From assembly GCF_965230805.1 (NCBI RefSeq), contig NZ_OZ246019.1, positions 1,736,001 through 1,800,000 on the forward strand: a DNA stretch of 64,000 bases. The letters run 5' to 3'. Positions 8,722-17,597 of the stretch are shown piece by piece. The notes under the pieces were generated by a model, which was not told where the DNA came from, searched no databases, and saw only the letters and a program-made list of their open reading frames with translations. Every line of letters starts with the position of its first letter. The stretch's first letter is position 1. Source of the stretch: Marinifilum sp965230805. GTDB taxonomy: Bacteria > Bacteroidota > Bacteroidia > Bacteroidales > Marinifilaceae. Position numbers and translations under genes: made by a program.

Positions 8722-8846
8722 ATGAGATTCATAAATATTGATGATTTTAATGATTAAATGCCTTTTGAAAGGGGGTGAACCAAAAAAATAAGATTTTAAC
8801 CGTCGAAAACGGTTTCGAAAAGCTGTTGCAAAACAGCTTTTTTTAT
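8722..8846 (+). ncRNA. Possible small structured RNA or leader upstream of glnA
   Basis: The 500-bp gap before glnA contains two tiny reading frames (8722-8757, MRFINIDDFND; 8741-8791, MILMIKCLLKGGEPKK), a purine-rich GAAAGGGGGTGAACC, and two consecutive hairpins (AACCGT-CGAA-AACGGTT, then AAAGCTGTT-GCAA-AACAGCTTT) ending in a T-run. The layout fits a short independent transcript or an attenuator leader. No known RNA family was recognised, and the remaining bases to 9013 show nothing else. Confidence 0.3.
8813..8846 (+). terminator. Rho-independent terminator, intergenic
   Basis: Stem AAAGCTGTT / AACAGCTTT with a GCAA loop and a following T-run. It precedes glnA by about 170 bp, so it ends a transcript that starts upstream of glnA. 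Confidence 0.75.
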
Positions 8847-9013
8847 TGTTTCAGAAGTAAAGATAAAGTGTTGAATCGCCTGATTTTATTGGGTATTTGA
8901 ATGATTTTAGGCTAACATCCGAAATTCGCCAAACTTTTTGGAAAATATTTGTGTTCGCATCTATTTTTATCACAACAGCTAACAAACACAACAACTATTA
9001 AAAAAGTGGGCAT

Positions 9014-10519
9014 ATGACCAGAGAAGATTATAGATTAGATCCTAATAAATTGGTTCAGTTTCTAAAAAAACCAAGTTCGCAGTTTACAAAGGAAGATTTA
9101 ATTGAGTATATCGTAGAGAATGACATTAAAATGATCAACTTTCGATATGTTGCAGAAGATGGAAAGTTAAAAACCTTAAATTTTATTATCACAGGCTTAG
9201 ATCATTTAGATAGTATCTTGTCGACTGGTGAACGTGTTGATGGTTCAAGTTTGTTCTCATATATTGGAGCAGGATCGAGCGATTTGTACGTAATTCCAAG
9301 ATTCAAGACAGCTTTTGTTAACCCATTTTCAGAAGTGCCAAGCCTGGATATTCTTTGTTCTTTTTACACAGCAGAAGGGAAACCACTTGAAAGTGCACCT
9401 GAGTATATCCTTAAAAAAGCAAACAGGGAGTTTAAAAAAGCCACTGGCCTTACATTTAAGGCAATGGGTGAGTTGGAGTACTATATTAAAAGTGCCAACC
9501 ATACACTTTACCCTGATATTGATCAAAAAGGTTACCATAGCTCTCAGCCATTTACCAAGTGGGAGCAATTGCGCAGAGAGGCAATGGTTTTAATTGCCCA
9601 ATGTGGTGGAAAAATAAAATACGGACACTCGGAGGTAGGGAATTTTACGGCTGGCGATGATGGGTATGAACAGCATGAAATTGAATTTTTACCGGTAGAG
9701 GCTGAGGATGCGGTTGAACAATTGTTAATTGCCAAGTGGATTGTTAGAATGCTTGCAGCCCGAGAAAAAGCATTGGTAAGCTGGGCGCCAAAGATTACGG
9801 TAGGCAAGGCTGGCAGCGGATTGCATATTCACATGTTGGTTGAAAAAGATGGCAAAAACATCTGCATTGAAGATGGTAAGTTAAGTGATACAGCAAAAAA
9901 AATGATTGCAGGCATCATGGATCTTTCAGGTGCATTAACTGCATTTGGCAACACCATACCAACCTCTTATTTAAGATTGGTTCCGCATCAGGAAGCTCCA
10001 ACATATGTGTGTTGGGGAGATCGTAACCGTTCGGTTTTGGTGCGTGTTCCATTAGGATGGGTAGGAGCAACAGATATGATCAAGGATGTGAATCCCCAGC
10101 AGGATGCCGACCCAAGGGATTTTTCGAGCAAGCAGACTTTTGAGTTTAGAGTGCCAGATGGATCAGCTGATATCTATCAGTTGATTGCAGGCCTGATTGT
10201 CGCAGGTCAACATGGTATAGAAATGGAAAATAGTTTGCAAATTGCAGAAGAATTGTATGCTGATGTAGATATTTTTGCTCCTCACTACAAAGATAAATTA
10301 GAGAAACTTGAACAATTACCAACTTGTTGTTGGGAGAGTGCTGATTGTTTATTAGAGAAAAGAGAAATTTTTGAAAACAATGGAGTATTCCCAAAAGGGA
10401 CAATCGATTCAGTTGCGAAGAACTTAAAGCTATACGAAGACAATGGTCTGAACGACCGCATATTGGGGAAAGTGGATAAGATTATGGAGATTGTAGATAA
10501 GTACATCCACTGTATGTAA
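9014..10519 (+). CDS. glnA: Glutamine synthetase, type I family
   Basis: A 501-residue glutamine synthetase that joins ammonia to glutamate using ATP. The N-terminal beta-grasp region (residues about 25-115) is followed by the catalytic domain. Family motifs are visible: the metal-ligand segment GELEYYI, EVGNFTAGDDGYEQHEIEF, the loop GKAGSGLHIHM, NRSVLVRVP for ATP, and the glutamate-gate segment FEFRVPDGSADIYQLIAG. It is somewhat longer than the 440-470 residues of GSI and I see no NLYDLP adenylylation site, so GlnE-type control is unlikely. Monocistronic: terminators lie on both sides. NADP-glutamate dehydrogenase, the other ammonia-assimilating enzyme, is at 50547-51902. Confidence 0.92.
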   Translation: MTREDYRLDPNKLVQFLKKPSSQFTKEDLIEYIVENDIKMINFRYVAEDGKLKTLNFIITGLDHLDSILSTGERVDGSSLFSYIGAGSSDLYVIPRFKTAFVNPFSEVPSLDILCSFYTAEGKPLESAPEYILKKANREFKKATGLTFKAMGELEYYIKSANHTLYPDIDQKGYHSSQPFTKWEQLRREAMVLIAQCGGKIKYGHSEVGNFTAGDDGYEQHEIEFLPVEAEDAVEQLLIAKWIVRMLAAREKALVSWAPKITVGKAGSGLHIHMLVEKDGKNICIEDGKLSDTAKKMIAGIMDLSGALTAFGNTIPTSYLRLVPHQEAPTYVCWGDRNRSVLVRVPLGWVGATDMIKDVNPQQDADPRDFSSKQTFEFRVPDGSADIYQLIAGLIVAGQHGIEMENSLQIAEELYADVDIFAPHYKDKLEKLEQLPTCCWESADCLLEKREIFENNGVFPKGTIDSVAKNLKLYEDNGLNDRILGKVDKIMEIVDKYIHCM

Positions 10520-10558
10520 TCATCAAACTCAACTTAATCGAATCATCTAAAAATAAAG

Positions 10559-10590
10559 ATCCTGCAAATAATTGTTGCAGGATTTTTTTT
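10559..10590 (+). terminator. Rho-independent terminator of glnA
   Basis: Stem ATCCTGCAA / TTGCAGGAT with a 7-nt loop and an eight-base T-run. Confidence 0.9.
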
Positions 10591-10764
10591 AATCAAAACT
10601 CTTTGTGGTTTATACATCTATTACCAGCATCACCTTACTCAATTGCATACAAAGAGTATTGAATGGGTTTGCGATTGTTTTTGTGGGCTGTTAAGCTTCT
10701 ATCTTTTAATAAATTTGGTTTACAACATAGAAGCTTATTATCTTCGAAAGAAAAATTTCGAAAT

Positions 10765-11433
10765 ATGAATGTGCAAATTGAAGAATCCTGGAAGCTGAGG
10801 TTGCAAGATGAGTTTTCAAAAGATTATTTTAAACAATTGGTTCAATTCGTAAAATCAGAATATCATAGCAAGAATATTTATCCGCCAGGCAAGCTAATTT
10901 TTAATGCCTTTAATAAGTGCGCATTCGATAATGTAAAGCTCGTGATAATTGGGCAGGATCCTTACCATGGATTGGGACAAGCCAATGGTTTGTGTTTTTC
11001 GGTTAATCATGGCGTGGCTCTGCCACCCAGCTTGCAGAATATATTTAAGGAAATTCATTCAGATCTGGGTTTATCTGTGCCAAATAATGGAAATCTGGAA
11101 AAGTGGAGCGAGCAGGGCGTTATGCTTTTAAATGCTACATTAACCGTTCGTGCCAATCAGGCCGGATCTCACCAAAACAAAGGCTGGGAACAATTTACCG
11201 ATGCCGTGATAAAGTGTTTGTCTGAAGAAAAAGATGGACTTGTTTTTTTGCTTTGGGGGGCATATGCACAAAGAAAAGGAGAGCAGATTGACAGATGCAA
11301 ACATTTGGTATTAAAATCGCCTCATCCATCGCCTTTTTCTGCCGACCGGGGCTTTTTTGGCTGCAAGCACTTTAGCAAAGCCAATACCTATTTAAGGAAA
11401 AAAGGAAAAGCCCCAATTGATTGGAGCCTTTGA
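10765..11433 (+). CDS. ung: Uracil-DNA glycosylase (family 1)
   Basis: A 222-residue family-1 UDG (E. coli Ung has 229) that removes uracil from DNA to start base-excision repair. The water-activating motif GQDPYH is intact in LVIIGQDPYHGLGQANGLCFSV, the uracil-stacking and specificity segment LLNATLTVRANQAGSH contains the expected Asn/Thr loop, and the Leu-intercalation motif HPSPFSADRGFFG carries the catalytic His. The ATG at 10765 gives the usual N-terminus; 34 codons upstream in frame are not conserved in character and were excluded. The gene ends 7 bp before a MITE copy that separates it from the convergent DUF4783 gene. Confidence 0.94.
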   Translation: MNVQIEESWKLRLQDEFSKDYFKQLVQFVKSEYHSKNIYPPGKLIFNAFNKCAFDNVKLVIIGQDPYHGLGQANGLCFSVNHGVALPPSLQNIFKEIHSDLGLSVPNNGNLEKWSEQGVMLLNATLTVRANQAGSHQNKGWEQFTDAVIKCLSEEKDGLVFLLWGAYAQRKGEQIDRCKHLVLKSPHPSPFSADRGFFGCKHFSKANTYLRKKGKAPIDWSL

Positions 11434-11440
11434 TATTTTT

Positions 11441-11707
11441 AACGTGAGTTCGACGTAAAATTCTATCCACAGAAAGTTATATTTGCGATAGATTTGCATT
11501 AAAAATTTGGAAAGAATAGCGGGCTATTTTGAGGAATTTTTAATGTGAAGATGTCGTAAAGAGAACTTTCCATTATGTGTTTGCCTGCTTTAGGCATAAA
11601 TTTCCTCAAATCTTCTTGAAATATCCCGATATTCCTTCGAAAATTTGAGAAAATTTCTACTCAAAATCAGTGCAAACTGTGAACGAATTTTACCTCGAAC
11701 TCACGTT
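11441..11707 (-). mobile_element. MITE-like element, copy 2 (267 bp, inverted)
   Basis: The only full-length copy in reverse orientation. It begins AACGTGAGTTCGACGTAAAA and ends CGAACTCACGTT; internal sequence is the reverse complement of the other copies. It sits between the convergent genes ung and DUF4783, 7 bp from the ung stop and 14 bp from the other stop. Flanks (TTTTT / ATTTA) do not give a clean target duplication. Confidence 0.8.
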
Positions 11708-11721
11708 ATTTAACTGATTCG

Positions 11722-12123
11722 TTAATCTTTTTCGATGTTCAACTGGTGAACAATGAATTTTCCATTCTGTTTTTTTAGCAGGAAACTTACACGGAAATTT
11801 CCTTTTCGGGTGAGAAGGTCACCTGTTACATACCTGGCGCCAGTTTTACCTCCGGTATGCTTCTTTTTGAAATCCGTTGGCGGAAAATCTCTAAAAAATT
11901 TCCCAATAATCTGTTTGGCTTGAGACTTGCTGTATATGGCTTCCTTATTTTGAATAGATAGTTCTACCCTATCGCCAAAATAATTTGATAAACTTACACT
12001 ATTGCCTTTTTTAAAAGCCAATATTAAGTTATTTGGCAAATCGTTATTGTTTTGCGAATGAGCTCCAGATACAGAGACCAGCACAAATAGAATTCCTATA
12101 AATATGTATTTAATGATTCTCAT
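11722..12123 (-). CDS. DUF4783 domain periplasmic protein
   Basis: A 133-residue exported protein of the Bacteroidota family DUF4783 (NTF2-like fold expected). The signal peptide is MRIIKYIFIGILFVLVSVSG..AHSQ, followed by family segments ILAFKKGNSVSLSNYFGDRVELSI, YSKSQAKQIIGKFFRDFPP and FRVSFLLKKQNGKFIVHQLNI. No catalytic residues are known for the family and its function is unresolved. Its own promoter should lie in the 206-bp gap shared with the divergent rlmH gene. It is convergent with ung, with a MITE copy in between. Confidence 0.85.
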   Translation of the reverse strand: MRIIKYIFIGILFVLVSVSGAHSQNNNDLPNNLILAFKKGNSVSLSNYFGDRVELSIQNKEAIYSKSQAKQIIGKFFRDFPPTDFKKKHTGGKTGARYVTGDLLTRKGNFRVSFLLKKQNGKFIVHQLNIEKD

Positions 12124-12329
12124 CTGAATAGTTTTAATTCAATATCATTTACCTTTACACAAATTCTGTGCGAAAAACTTATCGCAAGATAAAAAAAATC
12201 TGATCTTCATCCTTTTTTTATGTAGAGTTTTGATTCTAAAACAAACCATTAAGCTGTTCTATGCGATAATGCATTGCTAAGGTTTATAGTAAATTTTGTT
12301 GAGATTAGATTCGAAAAATTAATAGATAT

Positions 12330-12803
12330 ATGAAAGCAACTCTTTTGGTTATTGGGAAAACAGATAAGGACTTTGTAAAAAAAGGCATTGAAGAATATCA
12401 AAAACGCTTGGTGCATTATTTGCCTTTCGATATTAAAATCATACCCGATTTAAGAAATACGAAGAACTTAAGTGAGAATCAGCAAAAGCAAAAAGAGGGA
12501 GAGTTAATTCTTGGAAAAATAAATTCTTCGGATACCTTAATCTTGCTTGATGAAAATGGCAAAGAATTCTCATCGATAGGTTTTTCGAAATTTATAGAAC
12601 AAAAAATGATTAGTGGTACCAGAAATCTGGTTTTCGTTATTGGTGGCCCCTACGGTTTTTCCGAAGATGTATATAAAAAAGCTCAAGGAAAAGTGTCATT
12701 GTCAAAAATGACTTTTTCTCATCAGATGATTCGAATGATATTTATTGAGCAACTTTATCGTGCAATGACAATTATTAAAGGAGAGCCTTATCATCATGTT
12801 TGA
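12330..12803 (+). CDS. rlmH: 23S rRNA (pseudouridine1915-N3)-methyltransferase RlmH
   Basis: A 157-residue SPOUT-class methyltransferase (E. coli RlmH 155 residues) that methylates N3 of pseudouridine 1915 in helix 69 of 23S rRNA. The knotted SAM-binding site is seen in LILLDENGKEFSS, VFVIGGPYGFSEDVY and the C-terminal LSKMTFSHQMIRMIFIEQLYRAMTII..PYHH, which is the standard ending of the family. It is 46 nt upstream of the large histidine kinase gene on the same strand and may be co-transcribed with it. Confidence 0.95.
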   Translation: MKATLLVIGKTDKDFVKKGIEEYQKRLVHYLPFDIKIIPDLRNTKNLSENQQKQKEGELILGKINSSDTLILLDENGKEFSSIGFSKFIEQKMISGTRNLVFVIGGPYGFSEDVYKKAQGKVSLSKMTFSHQMIRMIFIEQLYRAMTIIKGEPYHHV

Positions 12804-12849
12804 TGATTTAATTGAATTCTACTAATTTGTGGGAGGTTTAGCATGAATT

Positions 12850-15800
12850 TTGCAAATCGAAACAAGAAATTCAAAACGATTCAACTTGAAAAATAAACTT
12901 CTCAAATACATTCTGGGAATATCTGTACTGGTGTTCTTCCTATTGGCCATCTCTTCGGATTATCTCTATAACAGGGAGGATAGTATGATGCGATCTGCCA
13001 ATCGAATTCAACAAATCTTTCAAGAGAAGGAACCATCATTAAAAAAAGATTTAACTGAATTGCGCAATGCAATCGCCAATAAAAATGGCGGTTTAAGCAA
13101 CTACGATAATTTTACTGAATTTGAGCACGACCTTAAAAAGGATGGCTTTGTTCTTTTGGCCTTTAAAAAGGACAGTCTGGTTTTTTGGAGTGACAATACG
13201 TTTATTATACCTAAACTGAATCAATTTGAAGATGCACATGGCAAAGTCAGAAGATTTGAAAATGGATGGTATTACATTCAGAAACAAGCATATGATTCTA
13301 TTGATTTATACGCCTTATTACTAATTAAAAAAATATACCCTTACCAGAACAGATACTTAAAGAATCATTTCGAACGAGAGTTTGATATTCCTGCAGAATT
13401 TAACATTTCTTTGAATCAAAAAAAGGGAGTTCCAATACATGATAAAGATGAGAACTACTTATTTTCGCTGGAGCATCGCGACTTTGGATACAGTGCTCCA
13501 AGGTTTCAAAACAGAATAGGGATCTTTTACGGAGTTTTTATATTGCTACTCTTAATTCTAATCAGTGTTCTAATTCTTGAAATCACTAATGTAAGAGTTG
13601 GTTTAAGTGTTATAATAGCTTGGGGAATATTATTATTAGTTCTCCGATACTTGATGATTCAGTACTCATTTCCGTCTGTTTTTTCCAATTTGGAAATATT
13701 CTCACCCATGCTTTTTGCCAAGTCTTTTTTCTTTCCATCCTTGGGTGATTTCTTCTTGAACATTTCGTTTCTGTATTTATTTACATGCACTTATGTATCT
13801 TATGGATGTAAGCATGATATTTTAAAAGGAGTATCTGAAATGGGATCTGCAGCACTTTTAAGCTTACACCTTTTATTATACTGGTTGCTTTTCTATTGCA
13901 CAAACGGATGGGTAAATAGCTTGATGATTGACTCAAGCTTTAGTTTGCAAATGTTTGTTTTTCAAGATTATGGTTTTTATGTTTTTGTGGGCTTCCTGAT
14001 ATTACTTTTGCTAATGTATGCTTTGGGGTATTTTGCACATTTTATTGCCAAGTTGGCAAAGTCAAACTGGTCAATCAAAAAGTATTTGATATTTACTTTA
14101 GGTGTATCTGTGCCATTGATTATATACATCCTTCTGTTTTCTTACGATACTAAAGATTACCTTTTTCTTATTTTGCCATTGGTAATTTTACTTTTTGTTG
14201 GTTTTGCAAATTATAAAGCCGAAAAAGGAGCTTACCATTCTTTAATGATTGTTTTGCTTTTGTTCGTAGCAGTGGCTCTTACCGGTCGAATTAATGTGCT
14301 CTCTGATAAAAAAGAAGCACTTGATAGAAAGGAAGTAGCAATTGGTTTGTCTGCTGAATATGATCCAACTTCAGCAAACTTATTAATAAACATGCAAAGA
14401 AAAATTGATTCTGATATTCAATTGAAGCAAATGTGTCAAATTCCATTTAGGAACGATAACGAATCAAAGATAATTGAATATATCGCATCAAAATATTTTT
14501 CGGGATTCTGGGAACAGTATTACTTGCAGATTACCATTTGTGATCGCATAGATAAATTAGAAATTGAACCCGACAATGAAACTCGAAATTGTTTTGAATT
14601 CTTCGAAGAAATGATTCTTGAATCGGGCGAGAAAATTCCCAATACAAAATTTTATTACTTAAATGATTTTGATGGAATGGTATCCTATCTGGGGAAGCTT
14701 GAATATAAGACAAAACAATCGGGAGCAGTTAAAATTTTTATTCGTCTCGATTCAAAGCTTGGCAACGAAGGTATCGGATATCCCGATTTGTTGCTAGATG
14801 AAAAGATTGCTTTAAAACAAAAAGGAAATTACTATTCGTATGGGAAATATAAAGATGGCAAATTGATTGCCTCATCGGGTAAGTTCAATTACTATATGAA
14901 TGAGAACGTTTTTGGCGAGAGTAGCGAAAAATACTTACATGTAAAGCTGGATGATTATGACCACTTGGTATATCGATTCGATAATAATACTGTGGTTGTT
15001 AGTTATCCCATAGTTAATTGGTACAATAGATTGATAACCGTTCCATACATTTTTGTGTTTTTGTATTTGTTTGGGCTGTTCATTTATTTGTTAAGAAACT
15101 TTCCTTGGAATTTTAAATTCAACATGAGCTTTAAGTACAGAATTCAATATTCAATTGTGGGTTTATTAATGTTGTTCTTTTTGTTGTTGGGCGGAGGAAC
15201 TGTTTACTATACCATTGAAAGAGCCGAAGAAACAAATAATAAAAAGCTTGAAGAAAAACTTCAATTGGTAAAGCAGGAAGTGGTTTCAGGATTAGGTGAA
15301 AATTTAAATATTGATTATTTAACGGATAGATTACGGAAATTATCAAGCCTAATATATGCTGATATCCATTTGTATGATCTATCGGGAGAGCTGATCACTT
15401 CATCGCGTAGAGAAATTTTTGATAAAAACCTGCAATACAATAAAATGAACTTTGCAGCCTATTATCAGCTGTTTTTTAAAGAAAAAACAAGCTTCATCCA
15501 CAAGGAAGAGATTGGCACAATGTCTTATCTTTCTGCATACGAAACCATTGTTGATGATAACAATGAGATTATCGCTTTTGTAAATTTGCCTTATTTTATA
15601 AAGAGTCAGGAGCTGGAAAGAGAGATGTTTAATTTGGTACTGGCAGGAGTAAATTTGCATGTTTTTATGATTTTACTTGCCATATTCCTATCTGTATTTA
15701 TCTCCAATAAGATTACCTACCCCCTTCGGATCATACAAAATCGCTTAAAAGCAACTCGATTTGGTTCTTACGGAGATAAAATAGAATATTCAAAAGACGA

Positions 15801-16557
15801 TGAAATTGGCAGTTTGGTAAAAGAATACAATCAAATGCTGTTGGAGCTCGGAGAAAGCGCAAAAAAACTGGCTCGTTCCGAGCGCGAATCAGCCTGGAGA
15901 GAAATGGCACGCCAGATTGCGCACGAGATTAAAAATCCCTTAACGCCAATGAAGTTAAGCATACAGTTCTTGCAAAAAAGATTTGAAGATAAATCGGAAA
16001 ACCGTGAAGAGCATTTGCAACAAGTAAGCAAAACCTTAATTGATCAGATCAATGCCTTGTCTTCTATTGCAACAGCTTTCTCAAATTTTGCAAAAATGCC
16101 TACAGCCAATAACAAAACACTTAATCTGGTTGATGTTCTCAATCATGTGGTTTCGCTGTTCCGAAACGATGAATTGGATTTAAAACTTCAGTTGAATGGA
16201 ATCGAATCGGCTAGGGTTTTTGTAGACCGGGAACAGTTTATTCGTGTATTTGTAAATTTAATCAACAACGCCATTCAATCCATTCCTGACAACCGCAATG
16301 GACAAGTAATTGTAGAACTGGAAGAGGAAAAAGACTATTATAAGGCCTGTGTAATTGACAATGGAAATGGCATTAGCGATGAGGATAAAGAAAGACTTTT
16401 TAATCCTAACTTTACCACCAAATCGGGAGGAATGGGTTTAGGTTTGGCCATTGTGAAGAATATTGTAAAAAATGCCAAAGGAGATATTTGGGTGGATTCA
16501 GAGCAAGGAGTTGGTTCATGTTTTAATCTTAGAATTCCTAAAAAGAGGGATTGGTAA
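12850..16557 (+). CDS. Very large membrane sensor histidine kinase (NtrY-like C-terminus)
   Basis: A 1235-residue sensor kinase. Order: one membrane helix (about 15-36), an extracytoplasmic part (37-220), a cluster of about seven helices (225-480), a second soluble part (485-720), two helices (725-750, 765-790), a third external domain (790-925), a helix (930-955), HAMP (955-1000), HisKA with H-box RQIAHEIKNPLTPMKLSIQF (His1025), and HATPase with N-box FVNLINNAIQSIP, G1 IDNGNGI and G2 GGMGLGLAIV. The kinase core is most like NtrY. No response-regulator gene is adjacent. The start is uncertain: the in-frame start is TTG at 12850, while an ATG at 12843 sits 7 nt after GGGAGG but in another frame that stops at 12896. 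Confidence 0.85.
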   Translation: MQIETRNSKRFNLKNKLLKYILGISVLVFFLLAISSDYLYNREDSMMRSANRIQQIFQEKEPSLKKDLTELRNAIANKNGGLSNYDNFTEFEHDLKKDGFVLLAFKKDSLVFWSDNTFIIPKLNQFEDAHGKVRRFENGWYYIQKQAYDSIDLYALLLIKKIYPYQNRYLKNHFEREFDIPAEFNISLNQKKGVPIHDKDENYLFSLEHRDFGYSAPRFQNRIGIFYGVFILLLLILISVLILEITNVRVGLSVIIAWGILLLVLRYLMIQYSFPSVFSNLEIFSPMLFAKSFFFPSLGDFFLNISFLYLFTCTYVSYGCKHDILKGVSEMGSAALLSLHLLLYWLLFYCTNGWVNSLMIDSSFSLQMFVFQDYGFYVFVGFLILLLLMYALGYFAHFIAKLAKSNWSIKKYLIFTLGVSVPLIIYILLFSYDTKDYLFLILPLVILLFVGFANYKAEKGAYHSLMIVLLLFVAVALTGRINVLSDKKEALDRKEVAIGLSAEYDPTSANLLINMQRKIDSDIQLKQMCQIPFRNDNESKIIEYIASKYFSGFWEQYYLQITICDRIDKLEIEPDNETRNCFEFFEEMILESGEKIPNTKFYYLNDFDGMVSYLGKLEYKTKQSGAVKIFIRLDSKLGNEGIGYPDLLLDEKIALKQKGNYYSYGKYKDGKLIASSGKFNYYMNENVFGESSEKYLHVKLDDYDHLVYRFDNNTVVVSYPIVNWYNRLITVPYIFVFLYLFGLFIYLLRNFPWNFKFNMSFKYRIQYSIVGLLMLFFLLLGGGTVYYTIERAEETNNKKLEEKLQLVKQEVVSGLGENLNIDYLTDRLRKLSSLIYADIHLYDLSGELITSSRREIFDKNLQYNKMNFAAYYQLFFKEKTSFIHKEEIGTMSYLSAYETIVDDNNEIIAFVNLPYFIKSQELEREMFNLVLAGVNLHVFMILLAIFLSVFISNKITYPLRIIQNRLKATRFGSYGDKIEYSKDDEIGSLVKEYNQMLLELGESAKKLARSERESAWREMARQIAHEIKNPLTPMKLSIQFLQKRFEDKSENREEHLQQVSKTLIDQINALSSIATAFSNFAKMPTANNKTLNLVDVLNHVVSLFRNDELDLKLQLNGIESARVFVDREQFIRVFVNLINNAIQSIPDNRNGQVIVELEEEKDYYKACVIDNGNGISDEDKERLFNPNFTTKSGGMGLGLAIVKNIVKNAKGDIWVDSEQGVGSCFNLRIPKKRDW

Positions 16558-17333
16558 TGAGAATCAAAGTACTATTAGATAATACTGCGCTAGACGGATT
16601 TGTATCGGTTCATGGTTTCTCTTTGATTGTGGAAGCCGATGAAAAGATCTTATTCGATGTTGGCCCAAATGATTTATTTTTGGATAATGCACGCCGTCTT
16701 ACTGAAGATCTTTCGGATATTGAATATGTGGTTCTGAGTCATGGACATTGGGATCATGGAAATGGATTGTTGCATTTATCGGGTAAGGAATTGTTATTGC
16801 ATCCTGATTGCTTCATTACAAGATATCGTAAGCGAAATAATACTCCTGTTGGCTTATCCAAATCAAAAGAAGAGCTGTCCAAAAATTATAAAATCAAAGA
16901 AAGTAAACATCCTTACCAGATTTCGGAAAATATGGTTTTTTTGGGCGAAATTCCACGAAACAATGATTTTGAGTCTCAGGTGAGTCCCTTTCTCTTGCCC
17001 GACGGTTCGCCTGATTTTGTTCCGGATGATTCAGCCATCGCAATCACTATGGATAAAGGTTTGGTGGTAATTAGCGGATGTGCGCATGCAGGCATTTGCA
17101 ACACGGTTGATTATGCCCAAAAAGTGTGCAAATGCAACGAGGTTTACGCTGTATTAGGTGGTTTTCACCTAAAAGAAATAGATGAACTTACTTCCAAAAC
17201 GATTGACTACCTGCATTCCAAAAACATCAAGTTTCTGGGACCAACCCATTGCACAAGCTTTAAAGTTCGCGATGAATTTGCAAAGCATTTTAATGTTTTA
17301 GAATTGGCAGCTGGAACTGTCTTAGAGCTTTAG
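16557..17333 (+). CDS. MBL-fold metallohydrolase
   Basis: A 258-residue metallo-beta-lactamase-fold protein. The dinuclear metal motif HxHxDH reads LSHGHWDHGNGL (residues about 62-73), a further ligand region is ISGCAHAGICNTVDYA, and GGFHL and FLGPTHCTS supply the later His residues. This arrangement is that of the subgroup that includes archaeal dihydropterin-type MBL hydrolases; the substrate cannot be assigned. The ATG at 16557 overlaps the kinase stop by one base (TAATG), so translation is coupled and the two are an operon. It ends directly against the convergent regulator gene, now separated from it by a MITE. Confidence 0.85.
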   Translation: MRIKVLLDNTALDGFVSVHGFSLIVEADEKILFDVGPNDLFLDNARRLTEDLSDIEYVVLSHGHWDHGNGLLHLSGKELLLHPDCFITRYRKRNNTPVGLSKSKEELSKNYKIKESKHPYQISENMVFLGEIPRNNDFESQVSPFLLPDGSPDFVPDDSAIAITMDKGLVVISGCAHAGICNTVDYAQKVCKCNEVYAVLGGFHLKEIDELTSKTIDYLHSKNIKFLGPTHCTSFKVRDEFAKHFNVLELAAGTVLEL

Positions 17334-17340
17334 CTATTTT

Positions 17341-17597
17341 AACGTGAGTTCGACGTAAAATTCGTTCACAGTTTGATCTGATTTTGAGTAGAAATTTTCG
17401 AAGGAATATCGGGATATTTCAAGAAAATTTGAGGAAATTTATGCCGAAAGCAGGCAAACACATAATGGAAAGTTCTCTTTACGACATCTTCACATTAAAA
17501 ATTCCTCAAAATAGCACACTATTCTTTCCATATTTTTAATGCAAATCTATCCCAAATATAACTTTCTGTGGATAGAATTTTAAGTCGAACTCACGTT
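17341..17597 (+). mobile_element. MITE-like element, copy 3 (257 bp, with target duplication)
   Basis: Full-length copy except for a 10-bp internal deletion next to GTAGAAATTTTC. It begins AACGTGAGTTCGACGTAAAA and ends CGAACTCACGTT. It is flanked by a perfect 5-bp direct repeat ATTTT (17336-17340 and 17598-17602), the mark of transposition. The last two bases of the element form part of the TAA stop of the minus-strand regulator gene. Confidence 0.88.
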
